Numbered from the stretch's first letter, positions 8,203-17,269 are shown. The stretch is DNA of 37,364 nucleotides from Anabaena sp. 4-3 (GCF_001597745.1 NZ_LUHJ01000065.1:99064-136427); one strand, 5' to 3'. Numbers and translations are program-made. Notes: generated by a model not told the origin, from the sequence alone.

Positions 8203-8889
8203 TCAATGTGTTGATTTGTTGACAAAAGCCTGATGTTCAGCAGACTGCAAGCCTGTTTGGACAACAGTCAATACAGTCTGCATATTCCCGGCTAATAACT
8301 CTGCGACTGCTAACCACAACCCAGGAAAAACCCGACTTCGCATAATTCCATCATCATCAGCTACTAATTCCAAATACTCACCCTGTTCTAAATAAAACCA
8401 ACTCAGTTTTTGCTCCTGCACTTGCCAGACTATGTATTCTTTAACTCCATTGCGGCGATAAGCTTGTTTTTTGGCGTGCAGGTCAATAGCAACACTACTA
8501 GCCGCAATTTCCACAACTAACTCTGGCGCACCTTCAATATAATCATCTTCACTGAGCCGTGTTTGACCACCTGCTTCTGGTGTGATCAGAAGCACTGCAT
8601 CTGGTTGCGGTTCGTTATCTAAGTCTAGGCGTACAGTCGGTTCAACGCCCAAAGCTACACCAGGGGTAGCGGCTTCGTAAGTACCAAGCCATGTGAGCAT
8701 CCAACCATGCGGTTGACCGTGACTTCTAAAACGCACAGCAGCAGGCATGATATAGACAATTCCTTCGATCAATTCGGCTTTTCTCATATCGGGCGTAGCT
8801 TTATAGCGACGCTCAAATTCATAACGGGTGAGTTTGTCGCCATTTTCTAGACGAGGAATTGTTAAATACTGTGGTGGTGTTTTTACCAT
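8203..8889 (-). CDS. Uma2-family (DUF820) putative PD-(D/E)XK nuclease, second copy
   Basis: A 228-residue Uma2 protein of a different subgroup from the one at 4.7 kb. The conserved pieces are AELIEGIVYIMPAAVRFRSH, EPQPDAVLLI (metal-site Asp), GAPELVVEIAASSVAIDLHAK (the E-x-A/S strand, typical of the family) and KKQAYRRNGVKEYIVW. A C-terminal tail of about 35 residues (AELLAGNMQTVLTVVQTGLQ and on) is usual for this subgroup, which often ends with a helix. It is a solitary gene between fda and tRNA-Lys. The biochemical role is unproven: the fold implies a nuclease, but no partner gene suggesting a restriction or toxin system is next to it. Confidence 0.88.
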   Translation of the reverse strand: MVKTPPQYLTIPRLENGDKLTRYEFERRYKATPDMRKAELIEGIVYIMPAAVRFRSHGQPHGWMLTWLGTYEAATPGVALGVEPTVRLDLDNEPQPDAVLLITPEAGGQTRLSEDDYIEGAPELVVEIAASSVAIDLHAKKQAYRRNGVKEYIVWQVQEQKLSWFYLEQGEYLELVADDDGIMRSRVFPGLWLAVAELLAGNMQTVLTVVQTGLQSAEHQAFVNKSTH

Positions 8890-9027
8890 GATGGTGGTGT
8901 CTGGGTTAAGCCTAAGCCTATCCTACCGAATTGGGGCGGTTTATCTTGTGCTGGAAGTTATGCGATCGCACCCGCAGCCGCACCACCAAACGCCCATCAA
9001 TTCGCAAACTTGATTTATCCTTTTATA

Positions 9028-9099
9028 TGGGTCGCCCGGGATTCGAACCCGGAACTAATCGGTTAAAAGCCGAGTACTCTACCGTTGAGTTAGCGACCC
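9028..9099 (-). tRNA. trnK-UUU: tRNA-Lys (anticodon UUU)
   Basis: The minus strand folds as a full cloverleaf: acceptor GGGTCGC/GCGACCC, D-stem ACTC/GAGT, anticodon loop CTTTTAA (anticodon TTT), T-arm CCGGG-TTCGAAT-CCCGG and discriminator A. CCA is not encoded, as is usual in cyanobacteria. The outermost anticodon-stem pair (27-43) is a C-U mismatch. A good promoter lies just upstream. Confidence 0.96.
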
Positions 9100-9122
9100 G
9101 TGTTGCGTTTTGCAACTTTCTC

Positions 9123-9153
9123 ATTATAGCAATATCATCTAGGGATTTGTCAA
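9123..9153 (-). promoter_or_regulatory. Promoter of tRNA-Lys
   Basis: On the minus strand a perfect TTGACA (9148-9153) and perfect TATAAT (9123-9128) are separated by 19 bases. The -10 box ends 23 bases before the mature tRNA 5' end, leaving room for a short leader removed by RNase P. Confidence 0.75.
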
Positions 9154-9160
9154 GGGCATT

Positions 9161-10030
9161 TTAGAAAAAATCTGCCGTAAATCTCACAGATGCCGTGTAA
9201 TTAGCTCCCGGTGCTAGCACAGTCAGCTTTTCGCCAGTGTTGAGCGCGTTACGGGGTGCGCTCCAAGGTTCGAGACAATAGAATTCTTTCCCTTTCAATG
9301 TCCAAAAGACCAACATGGAAAAGATATCATCTGAGTCTAGAATCAGTTTCAGCTTACGGCTATGGTCTGTCACACTAGCTACTTGACTACTAATCTGCCC
9401 AAAAGCAAAATCAATTTCATCACGGTTAAAGTCAAAATTGCCATTAAATGGATGAACTTCTTTGCTTTTCTGGTCTTGATACTCCTGGGAAGGAATGGCA
9501 AACTCTAGCTGAGTTTTATCCCCAGTCAGGAAGTAAGGATGAAAGCCTGTAGAAAAGGGTAACTCTGTAGATGACAGGTTGTGATACTGCTGCCGAATTA
9601 TGAGAGTGTTTCCTTGCAGTTCATAAGTGAACAGTAGTTGAAAGTCAAAAGGATAAACTGCCTTTGTTTGCTCGTTGCTGTTGAGAACTAGGGTGAGTGC
9701 AGCTTTGTCTTTAGTTGTCTGCTCAACTACCTGCCAAGGTAAATCACGGGCAAAGCCATGTTGCTTGAGGGTGTACTGCTTGCCGTTGAGCGTGTAAGAA
9801 TTATCAGGTAAGTTACCACAGATGGGAAATAAAATTGGAATCCCACCTCTGACGCTCAGTTCTGGATTCGCAAAGCGTTCAGCGTCGAGATAGAGAATTT
9901 CTTTACCGTTGACTTGCCAACGGGTAATAATTCCACCACGTTCTGGCACTACTTCTAAATGAGAGCCTGCGGTTTCATCAGACAGAATATAGGTTTTGTA
10001 CTGTTGCTGTTGAATGGCAATGCTAAACAC
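9161..10030 (-). CDS. Aldose 1-epimerase / glucose-6-phosphate 1-epimerase-like mutarotase
   Basis: A cytoplasmic galactose-mutarotase-fold enzyme that interconverts alpha and beta anomers of an aldose or sugar phosphate. Family landmarks are VVPERGGIITRWQVNGKEIL, the sugar-pocket segment SVRGGIPILFPICGNLPDN, KQHGFARDLPWQV (first conserved His), the second His in STGFHPYFL, and CLEPWSAPRNALNTGE with the likely catalytic Glu. An ATG lies 15 bases upstream at 10045. I prefer the GTG at 10030 because GAGGA on the minus strand (10039-10043) sits eight bases before it, while the ATG itself is part of that site and is preceded by repeat DNA. This gives 289 residues. Substrate cannot be decided from sequence. 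It lies downstream of pdhA on the same strand, separated by two repeat arrays. Confidence 0.9.
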   Translation of the reverse strand: MFSIAIQQQQYKTYILSDETAGSHLEVVPERGGIITRWQVNGKEILYLDAERFANPELSVRGGIPILFPICGNLPDNSYTLNGKQYTLKQHGFARDLPWQVVEQTTKDKAALTLVLNSNEQTKAVYPFDFQLLFTYELQGNTLIIRQQYHNLSSTELPFSTGFHPYFLTGDKTQLEFAIPSQEYQDQKSKEVHPFNGNFDFNRDEIDFAFGQISSQVASVTDHSRKLKLILDSDDIFSMLVFWTLKGKEFYCLEPWSAPRNALNTGEKLTVLAPGANYTASVRFTADFF

Positions 10031-10086
10031 AAGATTAGTCCTCATCTGGTGTGGAGAATGGGAGCAGGGGAGCAGAGGGAGCGTAG

Positions 10087-10149
10087 GGAGATAAGAGAGA
10101 TAAGAGAGATAAGGGAGATAAGGGAGATGAGGGAGATGAGGGAGATGAG
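10087..10149. repeat. Tandem 9-base repeat (RGAGATRAG), seven units
   Basis: Seven consecutive nonamers: GGAGATAAG, AGAGATAAG twice, GGAGATAAG and GGAGATGAG three times. Apart from the T in each unit the plus strand is purine. The surrounding bases from about 10052 are also G/A-rich. Confidence 0.92.
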
Positions 10150-10164
10150 GGAGAAATTCTTTCT

Positions 10165-10234
10165 CAGTCCCCAGTCCCCAGTCCCCAGTCCCCAGTCCCC
10201 AGTCCCCAGTCCCCAGTCCCTAGTCCCCAATCCC
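10165..10234. repeat. STRR array, ten heptamers (CAGTCCC / CCCCAGT type)
   Basis: Eight exact CAGTCCC units are followed by TAGTCCC and CAATCCC. This is the CCCCA(G/A)T short tandem repeat known from heterocystous cyanobacteria. It ends six bases before the pdhA stop codon. Confidence 0.95.
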
Positions 10235-10240
10235 TCAGAT

Positions 10241-11275
10241 TTACTCGTCTTCGGCAAATATAAAGCGATACAATTCGCTGGGGTCTGGTTCAGGGCTGCT
10301 TTCGGCGAATTTTACGGCTTCGTCGATTTCTGCCTGAATTTTGCGCTCAATGGCTTTGAGTTCTGCCTCATCTGCTAGGTTGTTTTCTATCAGGTAAGCA
10401 CCTAGTTTTTTGATGGGGTCGCGGGAAAACCAAAATTCTTTTTCGGCTTTGCTCCGCAGTTCGTCTGGGTCTGCTAAGGAGTGACCCCGGAAGCGGTAGG
10501 TGAGGGCTTCGATTAAGGTCGGCCCTTCTCCAGCACGGGCGCGGGCGACTGCTTCTTGGGCTACGGCTCGGACTGCTAATACATCCATGCCGTCTACTTC
10601 TACGCCCACCATGTTAAATACGCTGGCTTTTTTGTAAATCTCTGGGTCAGAGGTGGCGCGATCGTGAGCCATACCAATAGCCCATTTATTATTTTCTACG
10701 ACAAAAATAATCGGCAATTTCCAGAGGGCTGCCATATTCAAGGTTTCAAAAAATTGCCCGTTGTTGGCAGCACCATCACCAAAGAAGCAAGCTGTTACTT
10801 GGTCGGCGTTGGCATCTCCCAAAACTTCCCGGCGATATTTACTTTGAAACGCTGCACCAGCTGCCACGGGAATTCCTTCGGCGACGAAAGCATAGCCACC
10901 CAGCAAGCGATGTTCAGCAGAAAACATGTGCATGGAACCACCCCGGCCTTTACTGCAACCGGTGGCTTTGCCAAATAATTCTGCCATCACTTCTCTAGCT
11001 GGTACTCCCGCACTCAGCGCATGAACGTGGTCGCGGTAGGTGCTGCTGACAAAATCTTCACCGGGGCGCATGGCTTTAATTACACCGGTGGAAACTGCTT
11101 CTTGTCCGTTATACAGGTGGACAAAACCAAACATTTTGCCTCTGTAATACATTTCGGCACACTTGTCTTCAAAGAAGCGGCCTAAAATCATGTCTTCATA
11201 TAACACTAACCCTTCTTCTTTTGTAATCTGGGCTGTGGCTGGATCAAATTTCGGCAATGTACGTTCTTGAACCAT
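10241..11275 (-). CDS. pdhA: Pyruvate dehydrogenase E1 component, alpha subunit
   Basis: A 344-residue thiamine-diphosphate enzyme subunit. With the beta subunit it decarboxylates pyruvate and passes the acetyl group to the E2 lipoyl domain. Seen in order are [18 protein letters not shown] (residues 43-60), [23 protein letters not shown], and the ThDP/Mg motif starting GDG at 166-168 and ending NN at 195-196. The later segment [13 protein letters not shown] matches the phosphorylation-loop region of E1-alpha, which is not expected to be regulated by a kinase in bacteria. Length is normal for the cyanobacterial/plastid type. The beta subunit and E2 are not adjacent in this window. The stop codon lies six bases from an STRR array. 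Confidence 0.96.
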   Translation of the reverse strand: MVQERTLPKFDPATAQITKEEGLVLYEDMILGRFFEDKCAEMYYRGKMFGFVHLYNGQEAVSTGVIKAMRPGEDFVSSTYRDHVHALSAGVPAREVMAELFGKATGCSKGRGGSMHMFSAEHRLLGGYAFVAEGIPVAAGAAFQSKYRREVLGDANADQVTACFFGDGAANNGQFFETLNMAALWKLPIIFVVENNKWAIGMAHDRATSDPEIYKKASVFNMVGVEVDGMDVLAVRAVAQEAVARARAGEGPTLIEALTYRFRGHSLADPDELRSKAEKEFWFSRDPIKKLGAYLIENNLADEAELKAIERKIQAEIDEAVKFAESSPEPDPSELYRFIFAEDE

Positions 11276-12051
11276 TATTTTTTAGTATTCCTGTCCTCAA
11301 ATCGAAATTTACCATTTTAAATAGGTTGTTCTCTGAGCAATTTTGCTGTTTCTCAGTGGAGTTTTGCTAGCTCCAACAACTACTCTTTATGCACCAAACC
11401 GAATTTTAGGGAAGTTTAAGAAGAAATGAATGAATTTACCGCTTTTACCGAAGTTATATATGATTAGCTCACCCTCATAGCTAAAATCTTTTTCTGATGC
11501 TTCTTACTTCCTATTTCAGTGCTGATGCTATCACTTAGGATAGCTTGGTTTCTGCATAGCCATGAACAATTTAGAGAAAATTGTGGCGAAAAGTATTTAT
11601 TAGAATTATATAATTATATAGTTGCAACAAGATTTTTATTATGATAATATATTGATTTTTATTCGGGCAGCCCTTATCCTAAGAAACAGTGTATCTTTAA
11701 TACCGTATTCAGAAATTTATCTGAAAGGAAGTTAAGTTTAACTTGTAGTGAGCATAAAACTTGTACTACTAAACTAAAGTAGTTAAGTTGGACAGGCTCG
11801 AAAACTGATACCATCTATCGCCAGGAAAAATACTAAGAATTAAAACAAATTATCAAAACTTTCTAGGCGAAACTCAAAAGTTGGGACTAAAATGTGACAC
11901 ACATTTTGGGAAGCAACAAGACTAATTGTTGTAATAGACACTTATAGTGTAAGTCCGGCACGGTATTATTCACTGTAAGATTATGGCACGGTTTTACACG
12001 CCTGGATGCTCTAGGTGAATTATGTTGATTACGGTGCAGGGGAAGTAGGCT
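11276..12051. other. 776-base intergenic region between divergent pdhA and ftn2
   Basis: No gene-length reading frame is visible. The stretch must hold the promoters of two divergent genes. It is A+T-rich around 11600-11650 (including AATTATATAATTATATAG), has a small hairpin ACTACT/AGTAGT at 11765-11783, and two GGCACGGT copies followed by TATTA or TTTTA near 11957 and 11986. I could not assign promoter boxes with confidence. Confidence 0.6.
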
Positions 12052-14337
12052 GTGCGAATTCCGCTTGATTACTACCGAATTTTAGGACTACCGTTAGCGG
12101 CAAGTTATGAGCAATTGCGGCAAGCATATAGCGATCGCATTGTACAACTGCCGCGACGGGAATATTCTGATGCAGCAATTGCTTCCCGGAAACAACTTAT
12201 AGAAGAAGCTTACGTGGTTTTATCAGATCCAAAAGAACGTAGGAGTTACGACCAGCTGTATCTTGCTCACGCCTATGATCCGGACAGTACCGCTACTACT
12301 CAAGTAGCAGTGGAAAATCGCCCAGATGGCAACAATGGCAGTCATGGTCATTTTGAGGCGCAAAATCTCAGTATCGATATTGCCTCTGAGAAGTTAGTTG
12401 GTGCTTTATTAATCCTGCAAGAGCTAGGAGAATACGAACTGGTACTAAAACTTGGTCGTAACTACCTGGGTAATCAAAATGGAGTAGCAACAACCAAAAT
12501 AGCTAATCCTTTCGTCTCGGAAGGGTATCTCGACAATACTGAACGTTCAGACATTCTGCTGACTGTTGCTCTGGCTTGTTTAGAATTAGGGCGTGAGCAA
12601 TGGCAACAAGGTCATTATGAAAATGCTGCTATGTCTTTGGCAGCCGGGCTGGATATGCTCTCTCGTGAAGGTATGTTTACCAGCGTACAGGCGGAAATTC
12701 AGGCTGATCTCTATAAGTTACGCCCTTATCGGATTTTAGAATTACTGGCACTACCTCAAGAACAAACTGGCGATCGCCATCAAGGTTTGGAACTACTACA
12801 AAGTATCCTTGATGATCGTGGTGGTATTGATGGCAATGGCAATGATCAATCCGGTTTAAACATTGATGATTTTCTCCGATTTATCCAGCAACTACGCAAA
12901 TACTTAACGGTTGCTGAACAACATAAGCTATTTGAAGGGGAAAGTAAGCGTCCTTCGGCTGTTGCTACCTACTTGGCTGTCTACGCCTCCATTGCACGGG
13001 GATTTACCCACCGTCAACCCGCTTTGATTCGTCACGCCAAGCAAATGTTGACGCGTTTGGCCAAGCGGCAAGATGTACATTTAGAACAGTCCCTATGTGC
13101 GCTGTTACTGGGTCAAACTGAAGAAGCCACCCGTGTTTTAGAACTCAGCCAGGAATACGAGACTTTAGCTTTGATTCGGGAAAAATCTCAAGATTCACCG
13201 GATTTGTTGCCGGGTTTGTGCGTTTATACCGAACAATGGTTACAAACTGAAGTCTTCCCCCATTTTCGCGACTTAGCTGGGCAGAAAGCATCCCTAAAAG
13301 ATTATTTTGCTAACCCGCAAGTACAAGCTTACCTAGAAGCTTTACCTAATGATGCAGAAACAACCCAGGAATGGAAGGTGATTAATCGCCAGTCCTTTCC
13401 GCAACCGTTGCATCAAAATCATCCCAGTGGGAGAAATCGGCAGGTTTATCATAACCGCACGGATGACCAAGAATTACCAACAACTCCCAACTACAACAGC
13501 GTAGAATCTCCCCATTTTCCGCCAACCAGAGAAAATACTGCGCCCATACCCCCTTACACTGGAACCTCACAACCAGAAACTCCGGAGGTGAAGCTGTCTG
13601 GTATGGAACGTGCAGCTAGAGCCACCCATCATGTCAATCACACCTCTCAAGCCCCTGTAGCACGCCCAACTACTAAGCGTAAAAGACGGAAGCCCGGTGA
13701 TGGTGTCAAGCAAGTACGGACTCGCTCACATCCCAGACGCACTGTCAACCGGAAAGCCCGATTAGCGGCGACAGTATTTATTTCTTTGGCTGGGATATTA
13801 GTTTTCTGGGTGTTAGTCTCCACAACTGTGGGTGTGATCAAAAATTGGTTTTTCCCTGCACCTGTTTTGCAAGGTGAACAATTGTCCATTCAACTGAATG
13901 AACCACCAATCGATATTCCCGACCGTAACAGTACATTACAACCACCAGAGGGAGTGCTAACAGAAGTCACAGCCAGAGACGTGATTCAAACTTGGCTATC
14001 TACTAAAGCCGCAGCCCTAGGCCCTAATCATGATTTGGGTGGTTTAGATGAAATTTTAGCTGGTTCTGCTTTGTCACAATGGCGGTTAATTGCCCAACAA
14101 GTGAGAGCGCAAAACCACTATCGACTGTATGACCACAGTCTCAAGGTGGAATATATCAATAAATCTGAAACAGACCCCAATCGGGCAGTCGTGGGAGCTA
14201 TGGTCAGGGAAACCACCCGATTTTACGAAAATGGCAGACTGCGAAGGAATACTGACGAAAGCCTACGTGTACGCTATGAATTAATTCGGCGGGAAGGCGT
14301 GTGGCTGATTCAAGGTATGTCAGCCGTTGTAAATTAA
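12052..14337 (+). CDS. ftn2: Cell division protein Ftn2 (ZipN / ARC6 orthologue)
   Basis: A 761-residue inner-membrane divisome protein. In cyanobacteria and plastids this family anchors FtsZ to the membrane and organises the Z-ring. It starts with GTG and MRIPLDYYRILGLPLAAS, a J-like domain (about residues 5-70) in which the catalytic HPD of true DnaJ proteins is missing (the site reads QLPRRE). A long helical region follows, then a Pro-rich linker with a basic stretch (TTKRKRRKPGDGVKQVRTRS, about 540-565), one transmembrane helix at about 570-592 (AATVFISLAGILVFWVLV) and the C-terminal ARC6-type IMS domain (VTARDVIQTWLSTKAAALG ... EGVWLIQGM). The basic residues before the helix place the N-terminal part in the cytoplasm. 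Identity is secure from the full domain order. Confidence 0.95.
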   Translation: MRIPLDYYRILGLPLAASYEQLRQAYSDRIVQLPRREYSDAAIASRKQLIEEAYVVLSDPKERRSYDQLYLAHAYDPDSTATTQVAVENRPDGNNGSHGHFEAQNLSIDIASEKLVGALLILQELGEYELVLKLGRNYLGNQNGVATTKIANPFVSEGYLDNTERSDILLTVALACLELGREQWQQGHYENAAMSLAAGLDMLSREGMFTSVQAEIQADLYKLRPYRILELLALPQEQTGDRHQGLELLQSILDDRGGIDGNGNDQSGLNIDDFLRFIQQLRKYLTVAEQHKLFEGESKRPSAVATYLAVYASIARGFTHRQPALIRHAKQMLTRLAKRQDVHLEQSLCALLLGQTEEATRVLELSQEYETLALIREKSQDSPDLLPGLCVYTEQWLQTEVFPHFRDLAGQKASLKDYFANPQVQAYLEALPNDAETTQEWKVINRQSFPQPLHQNHPSGRNRQVYHNRTDDQELPTTPNYNSVESPHFPPTRENTAPIPPYTGTSQPETPEVKLSGMERAARATHHVNHTSQAPVARPTTKRKRRKPGDGVKQVRTRSHPRRTVNRKARLAATVFISLAGILVFWVLVSTTVGVIKNWFFPAPVLQGEQLSIQLNEPPIDIPDRNSTLQPPEGVLTEVTARDVIQTWLSTKAAALGPNHDLGGLDEILAGSALSQWRLIAQQVRAQNHYRLYDHSLKVEYINKSETDPNRAVVGAMVRETTRFYENGRLRRNTDESLRVRYELIRREGVWLIQGMSAVVN

Positions 14338-14496
14338 GTGTAAATTTTTGTATCGTAATCAATTAAACTCAAGTTGTTGTCTCTAGTCACCAGTTCAGAG
14401 TCCAAAGTATTGATCTGCTAGATTTCTAGCTTCTGGTCAAGACTCAAACACATTTGTACTTGAGACGGTTCTTGAGTTAAATTCCTATTAAGATTC

Positions 14497-15486
14497 ATGG
14501 CGGAATCTCTGGTTCATGCTTATACGCCCCTAATTCTGTGGATGGGTTTGGGGTTATTAATTTTTAGATTTTTACCGAATTGGTTGCCAAAGTTCTTAGG
14601 TCGTGGTCTTTACTGGGTGGGTGTGCCGTTGGAATTGGTGGCACTAGCTCGTCAAGACAATCAGCATCCAGTGGGTGGTGTAGAAGGTTTTCCTATTCAA
14701 GCCTCGTTAGTAACTTTAGGCGCATTGCTGCTGGGTTTAATAGTGTCATGGCTGGTTTGGTGGGGATGGCAATATTTTAACCCCCGCTTTTTCAAAGCGA
14801 ATTTGGGGGAGTCTGTTTCTAAACCTGTGCTTGACTCTGCCACTAAAGGCAGTTTTCTGCTGGCTGCTGTGTTAGGAAATACTGGTTTTGTGGGTTTAGC
14901 GATCGCACCCTATTTAATCAAAGTTGATGCGCTCAACTGGGCTGTTATTTACAGCATCACTCATAATGTGATTGGCCCCTATGGGGTAGGAGTATTAATT
15001 GCCAGTTACTTTAGTCATACACGATCTAAAAATCGCTGGTGGATGCAACTGTGGGATCTGTTGACAGTACCGCCTTTGTGGGGTTTTGTGATGGGTAAGC
15101 TTACCCAAAATATCCCACTCCCAGAAGTTCTAGAATCAGGAATCCAAGCTTCTGTAGATGTGGTGATTGCGGCGGCTTTTCTGTTGACTGGGATGCGTTT
15201 GGCTCAACTGCAAAGGTGGAAAAACTTGCAACTGGCCTTGCTCCCCAGTGTTCTCAAAGTGGTAATTACACCCCTGCTAGTTGGTTTGCTCACAACTTGG
15301 TGTTTGGGATTATCAGGCGATCGCCGCTTGGCAATGGTTCTGATGTCGGGAATGCCCTCAGCCTTTGCCGGTTTGATTTTAGCGGAGGAGTACAATCTCA
15401 ACCGTGATTTGATTGTCAGTAGCATTATCATCTCCACGATTTTATTACTCCTGGTTCTGCCTGTGTGGATTCAGGTGTTTGGTTGA
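14497..15486 (+). CDS. AEC-family (auxin efflux carrier-like) permease
   Basis: A 329-residue integral membrane protein with about ten hydrophobic segments, arranged as two halves around a central hydrophilic loop (SHTRSKNRWWMQL). This is typical of the auxin efflux carrier/bile-acid-sodium symporter fold. Characteristic motifs are LGNTGFVGLAIAPYL in the first half and MSGMPSAFAGLILAEEYNLN in the second, which contain the helix-breaking Gly/Pro pairs of crossover helices. The transported substrate cannot be told; bacterial members move organic anions or remain uncharacterised. It lies 159 bases behind ftn2 on the same strand, with no clear terminator between, so co-transcription is possible. 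Confidence 0.88.
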   Translation: MAESLVHAYTPLILWMGLGLLIFRFLPNWLPKFLGRGLYWVGVPLELVALARQDNQHPVGGVEGFPIQASLVTLGALLLGLIVSWLVWWGWQYFNPRFFKANLGESVSKPVLDSATKGSFLLAAVLGNTGFVGLAIAPYLIKVDALNWAVIYSITHNVIGPYGVGVLIASYFSHTRSKNRWWMQLWDLLTVPPLWGFVMGKLTQNIPLPEVLESGIQASVDVVIAAAFLLTGMRLAQLQRWKNLQLALLPSVLKVVITPLLVGLLTTWCLGLSGDRRLAMVLMSGMPSAFAGLILAEEYNLNRDLIVSSIIISTILLLLVLPVWIQVFG

Positions 15487-15565
15487 GGGGAGCGGAGGGA
15501 GCAGGGGAGGCAGAGGAGCGGAGGCAGCAGAGGAGAAAAACTAATGACTCATGACTCATGACTGC

Positions 15566-15636
15566 CAAAATGTCATGAATTGTTGACACAAATGCCTTTG
15601 CTCCCAGGGTAAATATTATGATTTCATGACATTTTG
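15566..15636. promoter_or_regulatory. Perfect 14-bp inverted repeat with 43-base spacer
   Basis: CAAAATGTCATGAA (15566-15579) and TTCATGACATTTTG (15623-15636) are exact reverse complements. The spacer contains TTGACA (15583-15588) and TATTAT (15614-15619), though these are 25 bases apart. Just upstream, ATGACTC/ATGACT is repeated three times. The site lies in the 467-base gap between the AEC permease and the DUF4912 gene. The rest of that gap holds a G/A-rich run after the permease stop and a 7-bp inverted repeat CACTGGG (15837) / CCCAGTG (15910). Confidence 0.6.
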
Positions 15637-15953
15637 ATCCCACAAGGGCTGATAAGTGCGTGAAATAGGTAAAAAACCCTGTTGACACCCCTTGATCCCT
15701 AGCAAGGGTTCATAGTTAATATTCACTTAACAAACTTAGTAAAGCTCACTCCTCTGCTTCCAAAGTGCTAATTTTGGCATGAGTAAGAAACTGAACAAGA
15801 GTGATCCTCATTTAACAAACGATTAACTCAAAAACACACTGGGCAAAACCAGGAGTCAAGAATAACAAATTCATCTGGGACGAATGAAATTTAATCAAGC
15901 ATTTTTTAACCCAGTGAAATCATTGACTTTTCACACGACTGGAGGCCAAAAAC

Positions 15954-17195
15954 ATGGCGAAAGAACGCCCACCGCTAGAAGAGATGACACTACGGCAATT
16001 ACGGAAAGTTGCCAGTGAGTATAGCATCTCTCGCTACAGCCGGATGCGTAAATCACAATTACTAGCAGCAATTCAAGAAGTCCAAAGAAACAAAGCATCA
16101 CTTACCCCATCTCGTTCACTGGAGGCTCAGGAAACCGTGGAAGCAGCAAAATTTGAATTAGGTCAAGAAGACCGTACTGGTGGCTCCCTGGCTGATGTTG
16201 ATGCAGGATTGGCAGATTTACCTGGTGGTTATGGTGAGAGCCGGATTGTGCTGTTACCGCGTGATCCTCAGTGGGCTTATGCTTACTGGGATGTTCCCAA
16301 CGAGCATAAACAAGAGTTGCGTCGTCAAGGGGGACAGCAACTAGCATTAAGGATTTACGATGTCACCGACGTTAATCTTGATTACCAAAGTCCCCACAGC
16401 ATCCAAGAGTATCCTGCGGATGAACTAGCGAGGGAATGGTATGTACCAATTCCAGTGAGCGATCGCGATTATGTAGTTGATATCGGTTATCGTACCTTTG
16501 ACGGTCGTTGGTTGGTACTAGCTCGCTCTGCTACCGTCCATATTCCTCCTGTTTATCCTTCTGACTGGATTGAAGATGTCTTCATCACCGTCAACTTTGA
16601 GGAAGATTTACGCGGTAAAACCTTTTACGAACTCGTTCCCCCAGCCAAGAAAACCGCCGCAGTCGCAGTCAACGGGAACCCCATCTACGACGAAATCTTT
16701 GGCTTGGCGGAATCTGCGGAAGCGCAACGGGTTGCTGGTTCTCTGTTCGGTTCCATGCAGCACGTACCCGGTTCTGTCCGTCCCGAACAAGCTATCAGTT
16801 CCTACGTCTTCCCCTCTGGTGTAGGGATGTGGGCTGTTCCCACCGTTTCCGGCTTAACAATGTCCGGTGTGGGAATGTCTGGTGTAGGCTTCTCCGCTTC
16901 CGCCGTACCAATGCGCCCTCGTCAGTTCTGGTTAATTGCTGATGCTGAGTTGATTGTCTACGGTGCTACTGAACCTGATGCTACCGTAACAATTGGCGGT
17001 CGTCCCATCAAGCTGAATCCCGATGGTACATTCCGCTTCCAAATGTCCTTCCAAGATGGTTTAATCGACTACCCAATTATGGCTGTTGCGGCTGATGGTG
17101 AGCAAACACGCTCAATTCACATGAAGTTTACTCGTGAAACTCCATCTCGTAATACCAATACCAAAGAAGAAGCTGTTGTAGAATGGCTATCTTAA
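15954..17195 (+). CDS. Rho_N (SAP-like) and DUF4912 domain protein
   Basis: A 413-residue protein starting at ATG with GGAGG eight bases upstream. Residues about 8-45 (MTLRQLRKVASEYSISRYSR and KSQLLAAIQ) match the small helix-extended-loop-helix fold of the Rho N-terminal/SAP type, which binds nucleic acid. From about residue 92 comes a DUF4912 domain (SRIVLLPRDPQWAYAYWDVP, ALRIYDVTD, REWYVPIP, YVVDIGYRTFDGRWLVLARS). After a Gly/Ser/Val-rich linker a second beta-rich domain (AELIVYGATEPDATVTIGGR) resembles a bacterial Ig-like unit. The function is not established; the N-terminus suggests RNA or DNA contact. A strong terminator follows the stop. Confidence 0.88.
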   Translation: MAKERPPLEEMTLRQLRKVASEYSISRYSRMRKSQLLAAIQEVQRNKASLTPSRSLEAQETVEAAKFELGQEDRTGGSLADVDAGLADLPGGYGESRIVLLPRDPQWAYAYWDVPNEHKQELRRQGGQQLALRIYDVTDVNLDYQSPHSIQEYPADELAREWYVPIPVSDRDYVVDIGYRTFDGRWLVLARSATVHIPPVYPSDWIEDVFITVNFEEDLRGKTFYELVPPAKKTAAVAVNGNPIYDEIFGLAESAEAQRVAGSLFGSMQHVPGSVRPEQAISSYVFPSGVGMWAVPTVSGLTMSGVGMSGVGFSASAVPMRPRQFWLIADAELIVYGATEPDATVTIGGRPIKLNPDGTFRFQMSFQDGLIDYPIMAVAADGEQTRSIHMKFTRETPSRNTNTKEEAVVEWLS

Positions 17196-17232
17196 ATTCA
17201 AGATGATTTTGGCTTGAAATTTGGAATTATTC

Positions 17233-17262
17233 CCCGCTATAGTCATGCTGTAGCGGGTTTTT
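17233..17262 (+). terminator. Rho-independent terminator after the DUF4912 gene
   Basis: A 10-bp stem (CCCGCTATAG / CTGTAGCGGG, one wobble) with a TCATG loop is followed by five T. It ends only seven bases before the ATG of the next gene, so it may also control that gene. Confidence 0.9.
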
Positions 17263-17269
17263 ATGTTTT

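Noticed and set aside
10042-10378. Frames with repeated REI / LISLISLI / SPVPSPQ peptides on both strands
   Set aside because: They are direct translations of the 9-mer and 7-mer tandem arrays and overlap pdhA and the mutarotase gene.
15583-15619. Standard promoter inside the 14-bp inverted repeat
   Set aside because: The TTGACA and TATTAT boxes are 25 bases apart, too far for a sigma-70 type promoter; they are listed only as part of the inverted-repeat site.
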